Origin: Bacteroidota bacterium | GTDB taxonomy: Bacteria > Bacteroidota > Bacteroidia > Bacteroidales > Lentimicrobiaceae | Assembly: GCA_009773455.1 (NCBI GenBank) | Contig: WSXU01000001.1 | Span: 436,073 to 500,072 of the forward strand | DNA: 64,000 bases | Direction: 5' to 3' | Part shown: one piece after another, positions 45,449 through 54,490 of the stretch | Layout: each line of letters opens with the position of its first letter | How positions within the stretch are numbered: the stretch's first letter is position 1 | Position numbers and translations under genes: made by a program | The notes under the pieces: model-generated | Databases searched by the model: none | What the model saw: only the letters and a program-made list of their open reading frames with translations | Told to the model about the DNA's origin: nothing

Positions 45449-46975
45449 TTATTCGGCCTGATTTTCAATGATGTAACTGTATACACGTTCAATCTCTTCA
45501 AATTTAGGGGTATCTGCCACAAAAACAGGAACTAAAGTTCGCAATTTACGGTAAATGTTTTTTGTTTTTGATGACAGTTTATCTTCAATCTTCAGATAAT
45601 CAACTGCCTGCAGCAGGCCAATGAGTTCTATCGAAATAACCTGGAAGGCATTGTCAACCACCCTTGCAGCCATCAAAGCCGAGTTGGTGCCCATGCTTAC
45701 GATGTCCTGGTTGTCATTGTTGGTGGGAATACTGTGTATATAAACAGAGGAGGACAACGATTGATTTTCGGCGGTGGTGCTGGTGGCTGTGAACTGCATT
45801 CCCTGCATGCCCAGGTTCAATCCCAGCACGCCCAGATTGACAAAAGGCGGCAGTTTTTCATTCAGGTTGCTGTTGAACAGGAAGTTGATCTGGCGGTCGG
45901 CAATCATCGACAGCCTGGTGATCACCAGTTTGAGTTTATCCATTTCGAGTGAAACGTAGTCGCCATGGAAGTTGCCTCCATGGAAAACATTTCCCGACTC
46001 CAGGCTCACGATCGGGTTGTCGTTGACCGAATTCAGCTCGGCCAGCAACACCTGCTCGGCATAATTGATGGTATCGTAAACCGGGCCCAGTATCTGGGGA
46101 ACACACCGCAACGAATAAAATTCCTGAACTTTCCGCCTGAATACCCTGTCGTTGATGTGGTTGTAAAACTCATCCTCCCTCGACGAAATCAGCTGACTGT
46201 CGGACAGAATGCTGCGCAATTCCGCGGCCACATACTGCTGCCCGGGATGACCCTTCACCTGGTTGAGCTCTTCTGAAAAATAATCGCTGAACGACTCCAC
46301 AATTTCACTCAGCAATGCCCCTGCCATGATGGACCAGGTGAGCAACCGCTTTGCACGGAGTATGTTGACCAGGCCAATGCCGGTCATTACGGAAGTGCCG
46401 TTGATCAGCGACAGCCCTTCGCGCAGCACCACTTCAATGGGTTTGAGACCGTGCTTTTCGAATACTTCGGCGGTTGGGCAGAGTTTGCCTTCATACACCA
46501 CAGAACCTTCACCGATCAGGATCAGGGTCATGTGTGAGAGCTGCACCAGGTCTCCGCTGGCACCTACACCACCATGTTCCGGGATCACGGGATAGATATT
46601 CCTGTTGATCAGTTCCTGCAACAGAAGAGCCGTGGATGGGTGAATCCCCGATATGCCCTGAATGATAGACCTCAGGCGGCAGATCATGGCTGCCTTTACA
46701 TAAATGTCGCTGATACGTTGACCGCTTCCGGCACAATGGCTCCGGATCAGGTTGTACTGAAGTTCAACCTGTTTATCTTCATCAACCTTATATTGAGCCA
46801 TCGGCCCAAGACCGGTATTAATCCCATATATAGTCTTGTGGTTGGAAAATTCCTGTAAGAAACCGAAACTTTTCTGAATATAGTCTATTGATTCTTTTTC
46901 AACCTCAACCTTTTCACCACCAAGAATTTTCTGAAAATCACCCAGTATTAAATTCTTATTTCTCTGAATCCGCAC
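45449..46975 (-). CDS. Aromatic amino acid ammonia-lyase (HAL/TAL family)
   Basis: The 508-residue protein has the MIO-forming triad Ala139-Ser140-Gly141 in GGVGASGDLVQLSH, the catalytic Tyr in YGINTGLGP and the NLIRSH substrate region. In flexirubin clusters the homologue (for example the characterised Flavobacterium johnsoniae enzyme) deaminates tyrosine to 4-coumarate, the starter of the polyene. Histidine as substrate cannot be excluded from sequence, but no histidine-degradation genes are near. The start is GTG: it is the only start downstream of the -7 promoter box at 46998-47005. It is the first gene of the 16-gene operon. Confidence 0.9.
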   Translation of the reverse strand: MRIQRNKNLILGDFQKILGGEKVEVEKESIDYIQKSFGFLQEFSNHKTIYGINTGLGPMAQYKVDEDKQVELQYNLIRSHCAGSGQRISDIYVKAAMICRLRSIIQGISGIHPSTALLLQELINRNIYPVIPEHGGVGASGDLVQLSHMTLILIGEGSVVYEGKLCPTAEVFEKHGLKPIEVVLREGLSLINGTSVMTGIGLVNILRAKRLLTWSIMAGALLSEIVESFSDYFSEELNQVKGHPGQQYVAAELRSILSDSQLISSREDEFYNHINDRVFRRKVQEFYSLRCVPQILGPVYDTINYAEQVLLAELNSVNDNPIVSLESGNVFHGGNFHGDYVSLEMDKLKLVITRLSMIADRQINFLFNSNLNEKLPPFVNLGVLGLNLGMQGMQFTATSTTAENQSLSSSVYIHSIPTNNDNQDIVSMGTNSALMAARVVDNAFQVISIELIGLLQAVDYLKIEDKLSSKTKNIYRKLRTLVPVFVADTPKFEEIERVYSYIIENQAE

Positions 46976-46997
46976 AATGCAAGTATGAAATTTTCAG

Positions 46998-47029
46998 CAA
47001 ATCTAATAAATTAAATTTACAGTACCGAA
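46998..47029 (-). promoter_or_regulatory. Promoter of the leftward polyene operon
   Basis: TAGATTTG (46998-47005, minus strand) matches TAnnTTTG. Exactly 20 bp upstream is TTCG (47026-47029), one mismatch from the -33 TTTG. The -7 box is 22 bp from the GTG start, so the leader is very short. Confidence 0.65.
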
Positions 47030-47085
47030 GGCTCCGGCTATTTTGATGGCTGCGCAGGAATTGCTCCGACTATGAAAAATCATAT

Positions 47086-47110
47086 AAACAAAAGGGGGCC
47101 GAAGCCCCCC
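47086..47110 (-). terminator. Intrinsic terminator after the DUF2846-like gene
   Basis: On the minus strand GGGGGC/GCCCCC with a UUCG loop is followed by TTTTGTTT, 55 bp after the gene's stop. It also insulates the polyene promoter. Confidence 0.85.
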
Positions 47111-47164
47111 GGGAAATAAGAAAACGACACGGATTCCGACAGGTTGATGAGTGCCGGTTAAAGA

Positions 47165-47734
47165 TCATTTCAAAGATTCAGCCGGAATGGCCATATCCTG
47201 CGTAATTACAGGGTAGTTATACTTGCTTTTCCAGACTTCGTCATACATTTTCAGCTTTTCGGCAATGAAATCCTTCAGCTTGACATTCATCTCATCTACT
47301 TTCTTCTGTGGTGTGGTTGATGGAGGTTCACTGAAGATCAGCTCCTTAGCCCTGGTAAATTCTTCTGTATTCTTGTCAGTAATCGGGCTTAGCCCCACCC
47401 GGGCCTTCCAGGCACCCATTTCAATATTCACCATCACAATATAAGTACCTCCGGCAGCGAGGTCAGCCTCGATAAATTCCTTGTTTTCGGACGAAGCCCA
47501 GAACAGGTGTTTCCCCGGGTCGCACTCATAACGCATGTAGTTCTTACCTTTAAAAACCCCGATGTACTCGTCGTTGTGAAAATACTCAAACGACACGGCG
47601 TAGCCATAACTGCTCACCCTGGTGAAATAAACCACCGCCTTCCCTTCGGCGGGTGGTTGAAATCCCTGTGCAAAAACCGATTGACAACTCAAAAGGGTCA
47701 TCAACACAAATACCAGCATTTTTCCTGTTTTCAT
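47165..47734 (-). CDS. Exported DUF2846-like protein
   Basis: The 189-residue protein has a signal peptide (MKTGKMLVFVLMTLLSCQSVFA; the LLSCQ could also be read as a weak lipobox). The mature domain reads GKAVVYFTRVSSYG, then a YIGVFKGKNYMRYECDPGKHLFWASSENKEF pattern, as in DUF2846 small periplasmic proteins, followed by a helical tail with PPSTTPQKKVDEM. Function unknown. The gene downstream of it in transcription is separated by a terminator. Confidence 0.7.
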   Translation of the reverse strand: MKTGKMLVFVLMTLLSCQSVFAQGFQPPAEGKAVVYFTRVSSYGYAVSFEYFHNDEYIGVFKGKNYMRYECDPGKHLFWASSENKEFIEADLAAGGTYIVMVNIEMGAWKARVGLSPITDKNTEEFTRAKELIFSEPPSTTPQKKVDEMNVKLKDFIAEKLKMYDEVWKSKYNYPVITQDMAIPAESLK

Positions 47735-47782
47735 TTTATTGGATTTTAAAAAACGTTTCTATCGGAACAATACCCATCACTT

Positions 47783-48469
47783 TCAGGGAACCCTCAGCAA
47801 CAGGCCATAATTCAGCATCAGTCCGCCCAGGTCCAGTTTATCGCGGTTTGAAGAATATCCATTGTGGGTTTTCACGTCGGTAACACCAGTTGCATAATCG
47901 AGGGAGATGGTAAAACAGGCCCGCTTGCCGAACGAAAATACCGGGCCGATGAGCAACCCGTTTACTGGGCTGAAACTGACATCTTCAGGCTCAGACCAGG
48001 AAACATCGAAAAAATCCCATTTGGGGGTATATTTCATAAACCCCGCATGAATGCCAATGCTGATAACCGGCGATGGTCTGAATCTGCAATAGGCATCGCC
48101 CGAAAAAAAACTGCCGGTTATCCGTCCTGAAATCAGGGAACCACAGCCGGCAAGCAGGTCAAGCTGCACCAGGCGCGAATTAAACCCAAGCCCGGCCTTC
48201 ATGTTGGGGGTATTAAAACTGAAACCGGTGACCACATCATCTTCATCCATCTCATTAACGGAATGGATGGTAAAACCTGTTTTGTCCGGACTGATGATCA
48301 GGGAGGTCGGATTGATGCTGAATACAAAGGAAACCGGGGATTCCTGTATCGGAACAACTTCCGTTTCCTGAGAAAAACCAGGATTTACAGTGAAAAGAAA
48401 GAAAATGAGGAGTGTAGAAAAAAACAGTTTCTTCCTATTGAAAACATCTCCGGATGAAATATCAGCCAT
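47783..48469 (-). CDS. Probable outer-membrane beta-barrel protein, unknown
   Basis: The 228-residue protein has a signal peptide with a long n-region (hydrophobic LLIFFLFTVNPGFS at about 19-33). The mature part consists of alternating amphipathic strands (LLIGPVFSFGKRACFTISLDYATGV, LGGLMLNYGLLLRV) ending in an aliphatic/aromatic strand, as in small outer-membrane barrels. No family is recognised. It precedes the DUF2846-like gene by 48 bp on the same strand and may be cotranscribed with it. Confidence 0.6.
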   Translation of the reverse strand: MADISSGDVFNRKKLFFSTLLIFFLFTVNPGFSQETEVVPIQESPVSFVFSINPTSLIISPDKTGFTIHSVNEMDEDDVVTGFSFNTPNMKAGLGFNSRLVQLDLLAGCGSLISGRITGSFFSGDAYCRFRPSPVISIGIHAGFMKYTPKWDFFDVSWSEPEDVSFSPVNGLLIGPVFSFGKRACFTISLDYATGVTDVKTHNGYSSNRDKLDLGGLMLNYGLLLRVP

Positions 48470-48801
48470 CTTGTAAAATCATTGAAACCCGGCCCTGAAA
48501 AGGTTGTCTGTTATGCCTGAATCCTGTCAGGTTCATCAAAAATAAAAAGAATTAAACCAATCATGAAATAATTACCAACTAATTTCTTGAATTGAACGAA
48601 ATTGTATATATGTCGCTTCCAGCATATGTATTTTCGCCTAAATCCCTTAAGCCGTGTTTCATCCGATTACTGCTTGTTTTTGGTCATGTCAGGAAACTTG
48701 CCGACTTTTGACCGCATCCAGCGATGCCGGATAAAGGGCTGCACAGGAAAATTGCATCTGTTTTCAATCTCTTTAACATCATTTGACGTACTATTCTGCC
48801 G
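48470..48801. other. Divergent spacer
   Basis: No gene is seen. It contains the promoter at 48537-48568 for the leftward genes; no clear promoter box is visible for the rightward acyltransferase gene. Confidence 0.5.
48537..48568 (-). promoter_or_regulatory. Promoter for the 48469-47165 genes
   Basis: TATTTTTG on the minus strand (48537-48544) with TTTC exactly 20 bp upstream (48565-48568), one mismatch from the -33 consensus. Confidence 0.6.
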
Positions 48802-49857
48802 GTGAAGAACAGGGTTCAGTCTTTGGATTATCTGCGTGGCCTGATGGCATTCGGCATCATGGTATATCATTACTATTCCTGGTCAGGGTACGAATTTGGC
48901 ACCGAAACCTTCCTCGGTAAAATTGGCATTTACGGAGTTTCTGTATTTTATGTCCTCAGCGGCCTGACTCTTTACATTGTTTACCATGCAAAACTAACCC
49001 TGAGAAATACCGGCAATTACTTCATCAAACGGATTTTCAGGATTTTTCCCCTGCTCTGGCTTTCCATCGCGCTGTCCATCTTTGTCCTCGGACGGAAGGC
49101 GGATCCCACGATGCTGTTCATGAACCTGTCGGGCCTTTTTGGCGTCTTTACCCACGATAAATACATCGCCATTGCCTCCTGGTCCATCGGCAACGAACTG
49201 GTATTTTATACCCTGTTTCCATTGGTGATTCTGCTCAACAGAAAAACAAGGCTGGCTCCGCTCCTCTTTTTCGGGATCTCCCTGACCCTGGCGGTCTGGT
49301 TTGCGTTTTTTATGCTATCACCGCACCTGACCCTGAAATTTCAGTGGAGTATTTATCTGAATCCTCTCAACCAGGTGGTGCTGTTCAGCGGGGGTGTGCT
49401 GGCGGGCCATCTCTTTGCCGGCAAAAAAATACCGGACAAGATAGGCATCGCTTTGTTTGGATTGGCTTTCATTGCCTTTTTATTCTATCCGGTCGAAGGT
49501 GACCAAGGCCACATTGTTGCCGGATGGAACAGGATTGCCTTTGTTTTTATCTCCTTCGCCATTACCGTATCGTTTCTTATCCTTGATTTCAGGACCGGGA
49601 AAGCAGGCGGATTGCTGCTTTCCATGCTGGGAGAGGCCTCTTACTCTGTTTATCTGCTGCATCCGATTGTATTTTTCCTGCTCAGGACCTATGCCGGAAT
49701 CACCAACACTACCCTGCTGATTTATACCGGGTTTACAGCAACCCTGGTATTCAGCAGCCTGGTGTATAAGTATTTTGAGACGCCATTTATTGCTTTGGGA
49801 CAACGGGTGATCAACAGGCTGAATCAAAAACCTGTACATAGCTCAGACCAGAGATAA
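48802..49857 (+). CDS. Acyltransferase-3 family membrane protein
   Basis: The 351-residue protein starts with GTG and has about ten membrane helices. The N-terminus VQSLDYLRGLMAFGIMVYHY carries the conserved Arg and His of the acyltransferase-3 (OafA/NodX) family, followed by FYVLSGLTL and the FSWSIGNELVFYTLFP type motif. These enzymes O-acylate surface sugars, using an acyl donor on the cytoplasmic side. It is a single gene, with no polysaccharide cluster next to it. Confidence 0.85.
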   Translation: MKNRVQSLDYLRGLMAFGIMVYHYYSWSGYEFGTETFLGKIGIYGVSVFYVLSGLTLYIVYHAKLTLRNTGNYFIKRIFRIFPLLWLSIALSIFVLGRKADPTMLFMNLSGLFGVFTHDKYIAIASWSIGNELVFYTLFPLVILLNRKTRLAPLLFFGISLTLAVWFAFFMLSPHLTLKFQWSIYLNPLNQVVLFSGGVLAGHLFAGKKIPDKIGIALFGLAFIAFLFYPVEGDQGHIVAGWNRIAFVFISFAITVSFLILDFRTGKAGGLLLSMLGEASYSVYLLHPIVFFLLRTYAGITNTTLLIYTGFTATLVFSSLVYKYFETPFIALGQRVINRLNQKPVHSSDQR

Positions 49858-50065
49858 TGTCATTTCATACTTGAGGTAATAAATGAGTAGACAATTTCGA
49901 TCATTTTCTCCTGAAAAAATCGGAAATAAACATCAACTTCTGGTTATCATACTGAAAATGACAAAGCTTGAAACATCTATCTTCCAATATTCAGATTTTG
50001 ATTATTTCTCACCTTCGTTGAAAACACCTCTCAGCAATTCAGATAAGAGCACTATTATACTTTTT

Positions 50066-50091
50066 GTACCTTTTGCTTGAACAAAAGGTAC
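50066..50091. repeat. Perfect 10-bp inverted repeat
   Basis: GTACCTTTTG and CAAAAGGTAC flank a 6-nt loop. There is no T-run on the outgoing side of either strand, so it is not a standard terminator. It borders the inverted-repeat element at 50152-50396. Confidence 0.8.
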
Positions 50092-50151
50092 CCAACTGAG
50101 CGCAGCGACTTCAGGCGCACTTATTAATCGATTATTTTGCGCCTAAAATTC

Positions 50152-50396
50152 AAGGCTTTGTAAAAATGGCTAAAATCTGGCGGGCAATTTTAGCTTGAAG
50201 AAATGAGCCTGCCTGCCCTCCTTCGGCGGGTAAACCGGCCAGGCAGGGTTGAACCTTTCCTCCCTCTACTTTAAACTGTTGTACACTAATTACCTGAGCA
50301 TTGCTATGTCTCCTGGGTTGCATTTCTTCTTTATTTGCCAGCCTGCCGGCTGGCAGGTTGCCTGCCAGATTTTTTAACACCATTTTTACAAGGCCA
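50152..50396. mobile_element. MITE-like inverted-repeat element, no coding capacity
   Basis: The left end (50152-50203) reads AAGGCTTTGTAAAAATGGC, then TAAAATCTGGCGGGCAA and AAGAAATG. The right end (50322-50396) read in reverse gives nearly the same order: GGCCTTGTAAAAATGG, AAAAATCTGGCAGGCAA, AAGAAATG. The interior carries CCTGCC/GGCAGG palindromes. There is no transposase. The roughly 245-bp size and imperfect terminal inverted repeats suit a MITE or an old palindromic intergenic repeat. Confidence 0.6.
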
Positions 50397-50627
50397 ATCC
50401 TTTAATGAGAATGGTGACGAAAAGGAATAATACCAGATACTGGTTCCATTTTTTTGAAAATCACAAGCTCAAAAACCAACATAAAAGGCAAAGTTGATGA
50501 CATCATCAAATACCTGTATGAGTGAAATTTCGGGCACTGGATTCGTGAGATAAAAAGCAGGGACCTGCCTGAAGACGCAGTCCGTTAGGTATAAACTACA
50601 GGTCACATTAAAATCTGAATAAAAGAA

Positions 50628-50654
50628 AAAACGTCTGACAAAAATCAGACGTTT
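50628..50654 (-). terminator. Intrinsic terminator after tRNA-Arg(CCU)
   Basis: On the minus strand AAACGTCTGA pairs with the later TCAGACGTTT around a short T-rich loop, followed by TTTTCTTTT, 4 nt after the tRNA. Confidence 0.88.
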
Positions 50655-50657
50655 CAG

Positions 50658-50729
50658 TAGCCCCGATAGGAATCGAACCTATATTTAAAGTTTAGGAAAC
50701 TTCCGTTCTATCCATTGAACTACAGGGCC
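50658..50729 (-). tRNA. tRNA-Arg (anticodon CCU)
   Basis: The arms fold: acceptor GGCCCTG with CGGGGCT (G-U at ends), D arm GTTC/GAAC, anticodon stem GAAGT/ACTTT around loop TTCCTAA, T arm ATAGG/CCTAT with loop TTCGATT. The anticodon CCU reads AGG, arginine. CCA is not encoded. Confidence 0.94.
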
Positions 50730-50746
50730 ATTGTTTTTATGGGCTG

Positions 50747-50778
50747 CAAAAATAGAACTTTTTCCGGGAATGTGCAAA
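50747..50778 (-). promoter_or_regulatory. Consensus Bacteroidota promoter of tRNA-Arg(CCU)
   Basis: On the minus strand TTTG (50775-50778), a spacer of exactly 20 bp, and TATTTTTG (50747-50754) match the -33/-7 consensus in full. The -7 box is 17 bp from the tRNA 5' end. Confidence 0.85.
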
Positions 50779-51026
50779 TCCGTTTTGGAATAGTATTCAT
50801 CATCCAGGATACATTTCAGCAGACTTTATTATTTAACTTTTGTGCCATGAAACTTAAATAACGCTTTTCTTAATTAATTTTAGACCATCTATGTTTATGA
50901 AATTTAACCTCCCCTGATGCCTGAGCAGTGGTTGATGAGCTCTTGTCGAATCAGGCAGTAAGCGCAGGGGTTGACAGAAGAATAAACCAATGTCATTGAA
51001 ATCTATCAACAGTCATTCCATATAAA

Positions 51027-51335
51027 CTATCCTTTCTTCCTGGAAGCCCATTTCCCTCCCAGAAATCCCCAGCCACCGCTTCCGATAACAAATCCGAAGG
51101 CATACCAGGCGCCATCGTTGTTCGGGGCAAACACGGTGATATCCTCCCTGAACAACATCAGCACCAGATCAACCGGAACAATGACCCCGTGCAGCAGGCC
51201 ATGCCAGAACCCGAAGGTCTCACCCTTCAGGCATCCGGTTACCGTTTCATTGTTGGCGCAGCCGGACAGGAAGACGACCATGATGGATAAGAAGATCAAC
51301 ATCAAAAATCCATTGACAGAAAGCAGCTTTTTCAT
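51027..51335 (-). CDS. Small lipoprotein, unknown
   Basis: The 102-residue protein has a lipoprotein signal peptide with the lipobox FLSGC (Cys near residue 26). A hydrophobic stretch (HGLLHGVIVPVDLVLMLF) and a Gly-rich end (FGFVIGSGGWGFLGGKWASRKKG) follow. The pattern GETFGFWHGLLHGVIVP occurs in small proteins annotated only as hypothetical. No neighbour suggests a role. Confidence 0.7.
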   Translation of the reverse strand: MKKLLSVNGFLMLIFLSIMVVFLSGCANNETVTGCLKGETFGFWHGLLHGVIVPVDLVLMLFREDITVFAPNNDGAWYAFGFVIGSGGWGFLGGKWASRKKG

Positions 51336-52102
51336 TTGGCTGGTATTTGGACTGAAAGTTATAAATTTCCTCAGATTAATACGTTGTACAAATCAGGTTT
51401 CCGGATGATCTTTTTCCCATTTTGCAGGATTATTCGCAATATACTTGCTGATTCTTATGTATTCTACGGCATTCCGGATGATCCGGCATGATCTGATAAA
51501 TATCAAAAAAGAGCTGTTTTAATATTCCGGATCACTATTGCCCGGATATCATTGAAAAGTATCTGCCACAATACACCATGACACTATGTAACACTAAATG
51601 ATAAAATAAATTTGTGCAACCTGGTGCCTTGGTGCCCTGGCGGCGGAAAAATGAAAGTAAACTGTTTGCTTTTAAATGTAATAAAATACATAGCTTCCCG
51701 GCTGTAATTCCACCATCGGGCACGGAGGTACTTATCGCTGAATCGTTTGTGGTGAAGGGGCATAACGGTTATTCAGATGCTGATTCAGATGAAAGCATAA
51801 AGTAAAGCAACCGCAAGGAATTTTACTAAGCCTTTATACCCCAGGACGCACAATTCAGCACCCCGCCCCCTTTCATCAGCACCCCGGCATCGATCGAGTC
51901 CATCTACCCTTTGGCGACATAGACCGGAAACAACTTCCTGATCTGATCCAGGGCCTGAGAGTCTTTCGGAAAACAGGCATTAAATTATGAGTTAAGGCGT
52001 TGCTTTATGAGCCTTTTTCTATGCAAGAGGAACTACCCGATATCCGAATACTATAAATTAGTTAAAAATAGTGAGTTTAGCGTAAGTTTGTACCAATTTA
52101 CC
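51336..52102. other. 770-bp stretch without a supported gene
   Basis: I see no convincing gene, RNA or promoter. Short frames here lack family features. It separates the lipoprotein gene from the AT-rich defence-type island. Confidence 0.5.
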
Positions 52103-54490
52103 TTACCCTACAACCCCTATAAATTCACCCACTACCATAAATACATCTTCTTCGGTAATAAGTATAGGATCATAAGCAGTATTTAAAGGCTTAAGAACAA
52201 TTATCTCGTGCATCCATGAGCCTGATTCAGAATCAAAAATCTTTTGACTTGTGTATTGCTTTATAGAGTAACTGCCTTGATTTTCGGAGTCAAAATGATT
52301 GTTATGCTGTACCAATACGATCTTATTGTTTCTTGAACCCGCAACATTAGCGCGGAAGATACATAAATCACCATCTTTAATACGGGGAGCCATGGAATGG
52401 CCAACGGCCTTGATAACAAACATTCCCCTGCTTAAGGTGCCAATGTTATCTGCTTTTACCCAACCCTCCACATCAACTGTCTGCCATTCTCCAAAGGCTC
52501 CACAAGCTGCTTTTATAGAATAGTAGGGCAGGAAATCAATGTATTTCATATCATCATTAACCTCTGGTTCAATGCGGGGGTACATTTGAACGATCTGTGA
52601 CATATCACAAGATTCCGGATTTTCAATTGTTTGTCCTGCTAAACCAGACTTTAAATATTCAGCCAATGAACTGTCACAGCAATAAACATAACAACCTTTC
52701 ATTCCTCTGGTCATTAGGGTGCGGTAAGTGTTCTTAATGATGCTGTCAATCTGTGAAATGGCTTCCTTTGGATTTTGTTTAAGCTTGCTTTTAAGACCCT
52801 TGATGGATTGATCCATCCCTGAACGTTCAAATACATCAGTTACAATCCTTCCATCCTTGAATTTTAAGTCATTCCCTATGATAACACCAATGTAATCAAG
52901 TTCCAAACCCTGACAGGTATGGATACATCCAATTTCGTTTATTGAGTTCTCGGCAATGATCCAGGTGCTTCCATCTTTCTTAAGATTCCAGGTCATCCCA
53001 AAATTATACATCGGAATTTCAACATCTTTCAATTCCGGATTCTTTTGACTTATCCAATCCCAACAGTAACCGGCAACCATACGAGCTTTTTTGCTTGACT
53101 GATTTCTTTCCTTAATGGTCTTAAATAATTCATTCGGATTATCATATATCTGAAAATCAAATTCATCGACCGAGAGTTTGAAATTAGCAGTTTCTCTAAT
53201 TTGAAGCATCTGATCAAGCCAGGCAAGATATGAATCAGAACCGTTGCACCTGAATTGCGAAGTAAGCTTAAGATGTTTGACTGTTGCCTTCTTTTGCCTG
53301 GCCCACTTTTCAAGTTGTTTTTTTGTCCCGATGTCTTTAACATGTATTCGTTGATCGTCATCAATGAAGAATATTGTAAATTTGGCAGCATTCATAATTT
53401 CGAGTGCCTGGTTATTGCCCAGATTTCCGTAAAGGCCACTCTTTTCATTCAGGCGATGCGCCTCATCTACTATCAGGTTATCAAATGTATTTTCATCTAC
53501 ATCATAAAATGTACCAGTGCTACCAAACAAATTATCTATAGAAGACCTTTTTAAAGTTCCTTTCAACAATGTCTTATATACTTCCCGCGGAGCAGCATTT
53601 TTTGACACCAGTTTTGTTACAAGTCCTCTATTAGTCAATTCAACCATTAAGTTAACCGCAACTACACTTTTGCCGGTTCCGGGGCCACCTTCCACTATGA
53701 GTACCTGTTTTTTACCAATATCAGCTTTCGAAGCCATTTCAAGTGCGGTTTCGTAAACCAGCTTCTGGTCATCAATCATGATAAATTCTGGATTTCCTTT
53801 AAGCATTGAAGCCAGGCTTTCTCCCAGATTTTTTGAAGGCCGTATCCTGCCATTCTCAATTTTATACAATATGTCTCTGGTGTCACCAAATTTTATGAAC
53901 TTTCTGATAAATTCTCTTAGTTTTAAGGCATCAGGACGCAGAAAAACTGGCGCTTTATCGGTGTATTCTTTGTAGAAGTTGTTTGTTATTACATTATCTG
54001 GTTCATAATTATGCAGATATGCACAAGGAATAAGTGAAATCCCGTTATCACGAACAGTTTCATTAAAATCTTCAATCAGTGCGGCATATGACCACGCCTG
54101 ATAGGAGGGATGAGTTGTTTCCGTTATTGTATGGTTTAATAGGGTTTTGACAACAGCATCCTTTTGAGTAAGTTGTGCAGATGACCATTGTTTCAACTCA
54201 ATGATTACTACCTGCTCTTTCTGCGCTTCACTAAGCCCACTTACAATAAAATCTATTCTTTTTGAGGTAAGTGGAATCTGAAATTCAATAGATATACGGG
54301 AGTCGGATGGTATGCCTGGATCTTCCATAATCCTGTACATATACCCCAGCGAGTTTTTAAATGAATTTACTTCATTTGCTGATGTATGCCTCCCGAGGTG
54401 TTCAAAAAATGCCTTATGAACAATAATTTCAATTTCATTGGACATAACATCATAGAGAAACCCTTCTTTTGATGATTGGTAAACTATCAT
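52103..54490 (-). CDS. PD-(D/E)xK-like nuclease / DUF2075 (Schlafen-group-3) helicase / S24 peptidase fusion
   Basis: The 795-residue protein has three parts. Residues about 20-160 contain Glu69, Asp80 (SKRIDFIV) and Glu98-x-Lys100 (VVIIELKQW), the order of a PD-(D/E)xK nuclease core. Residues about 230-640 are a superfamily 1 helicase of the DUF2075 type: Walker A GGPGTGKS (268-275), Walker B VDEAH (341-345), FFIDDDQRI, TSQFRCNGSDSYLAW, IHTCQGLELDYIGVI and TYRTLMTRGMKGCYVY. Residues about 660-795 are a LexA/S24 peptidase domain with Ser699 in AVGHSMAPRIKDGD and Lys744 in YSIKQY. Its ATG overlaps the MazG gene's stop (ATGA). A defence role is inferred from architecture. Confidence 0.85.
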   Translation of the reverse strand: MIVYQSSKEGFLYDVMSNEIEIIVHKAFFEHLGRHTSANEVNSFKNSLGYMYRIMEDPGIPSDSRISIEFQIPLTSKRIDFIVSGLSEAQKEQVVIIELKQWSSAQLTQKDAVVKTLLNHTITETTHPSYQAWSYAALIEDFNETVRDNGISLIPCAYLHNYEPDNVITNNFYKEYTDKAPVFLRPDALKLREFIRKFIKFGDTRDILYKIENGRIRPSKNLGESLASMLKGNPEFIMIDDQKLVYETALEMASKADIGKKQVLIVEGGPGTGKSVVAVNLMVELTNRGLVTKLVSKNAAPREVYKTLLKGTLKRSSIDNLFGSTGTFYDVDENTFDNLIVDEAHRLNEKSGLYGNLGNNQALEIMNAAKFTIFFIDDDQRIHVKDIGTKKQLEKWARQKKATVKHLKLTSQFRCNGSDSYLAWLDQMLQIRETANFKLSVDEFDFQIYDNPNELFKTIKERNQSSKKARMVAGYCWDWISQKNPELKDVEIPMYNFGMTWNLKKDGSTWIIAENSINEIGCIHTCQGLELDYIGVIIGNDLKFKDGRIVTDVFERSGMDQSIKGLKSKLKQNPKEAISQIDSIIKNTYRTLMTRGMKGCYVYCCDSSLAEYLKSGLAGQTIENPESCDMSQIVQMYPRIEPEVNDDMKYIDFLPYYSIKAACGAFGEWQTVDVEGWVKADNIGTLSRGMFVIKAVGHSMAPRIKDGDLCIFRANVAGSRNNKIVLVQHNNHFDSENQGSYSIKQYTSQKIFDSESGSWMHEIIVLKPLNTAYDPILITEEDVFMVVGEFIGVVG

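Noticed and set aside
49883-50080. 65-residue rightward frame after the acyltransferase gene
   Set aside because: It ends in the inverted repeat and has no recognisable features.
50066-50091. Terminator of the acyltransferase gene
   Set aside because: A perfect hairpin, but without a T-run on the outgoing side of either strand and more than 200 bp from the gene.
51614-51805. 63-residue rightward frame
   Set aside because: No family, promoter or composition typical of a gene; it lies in an otherwise empty spacer.
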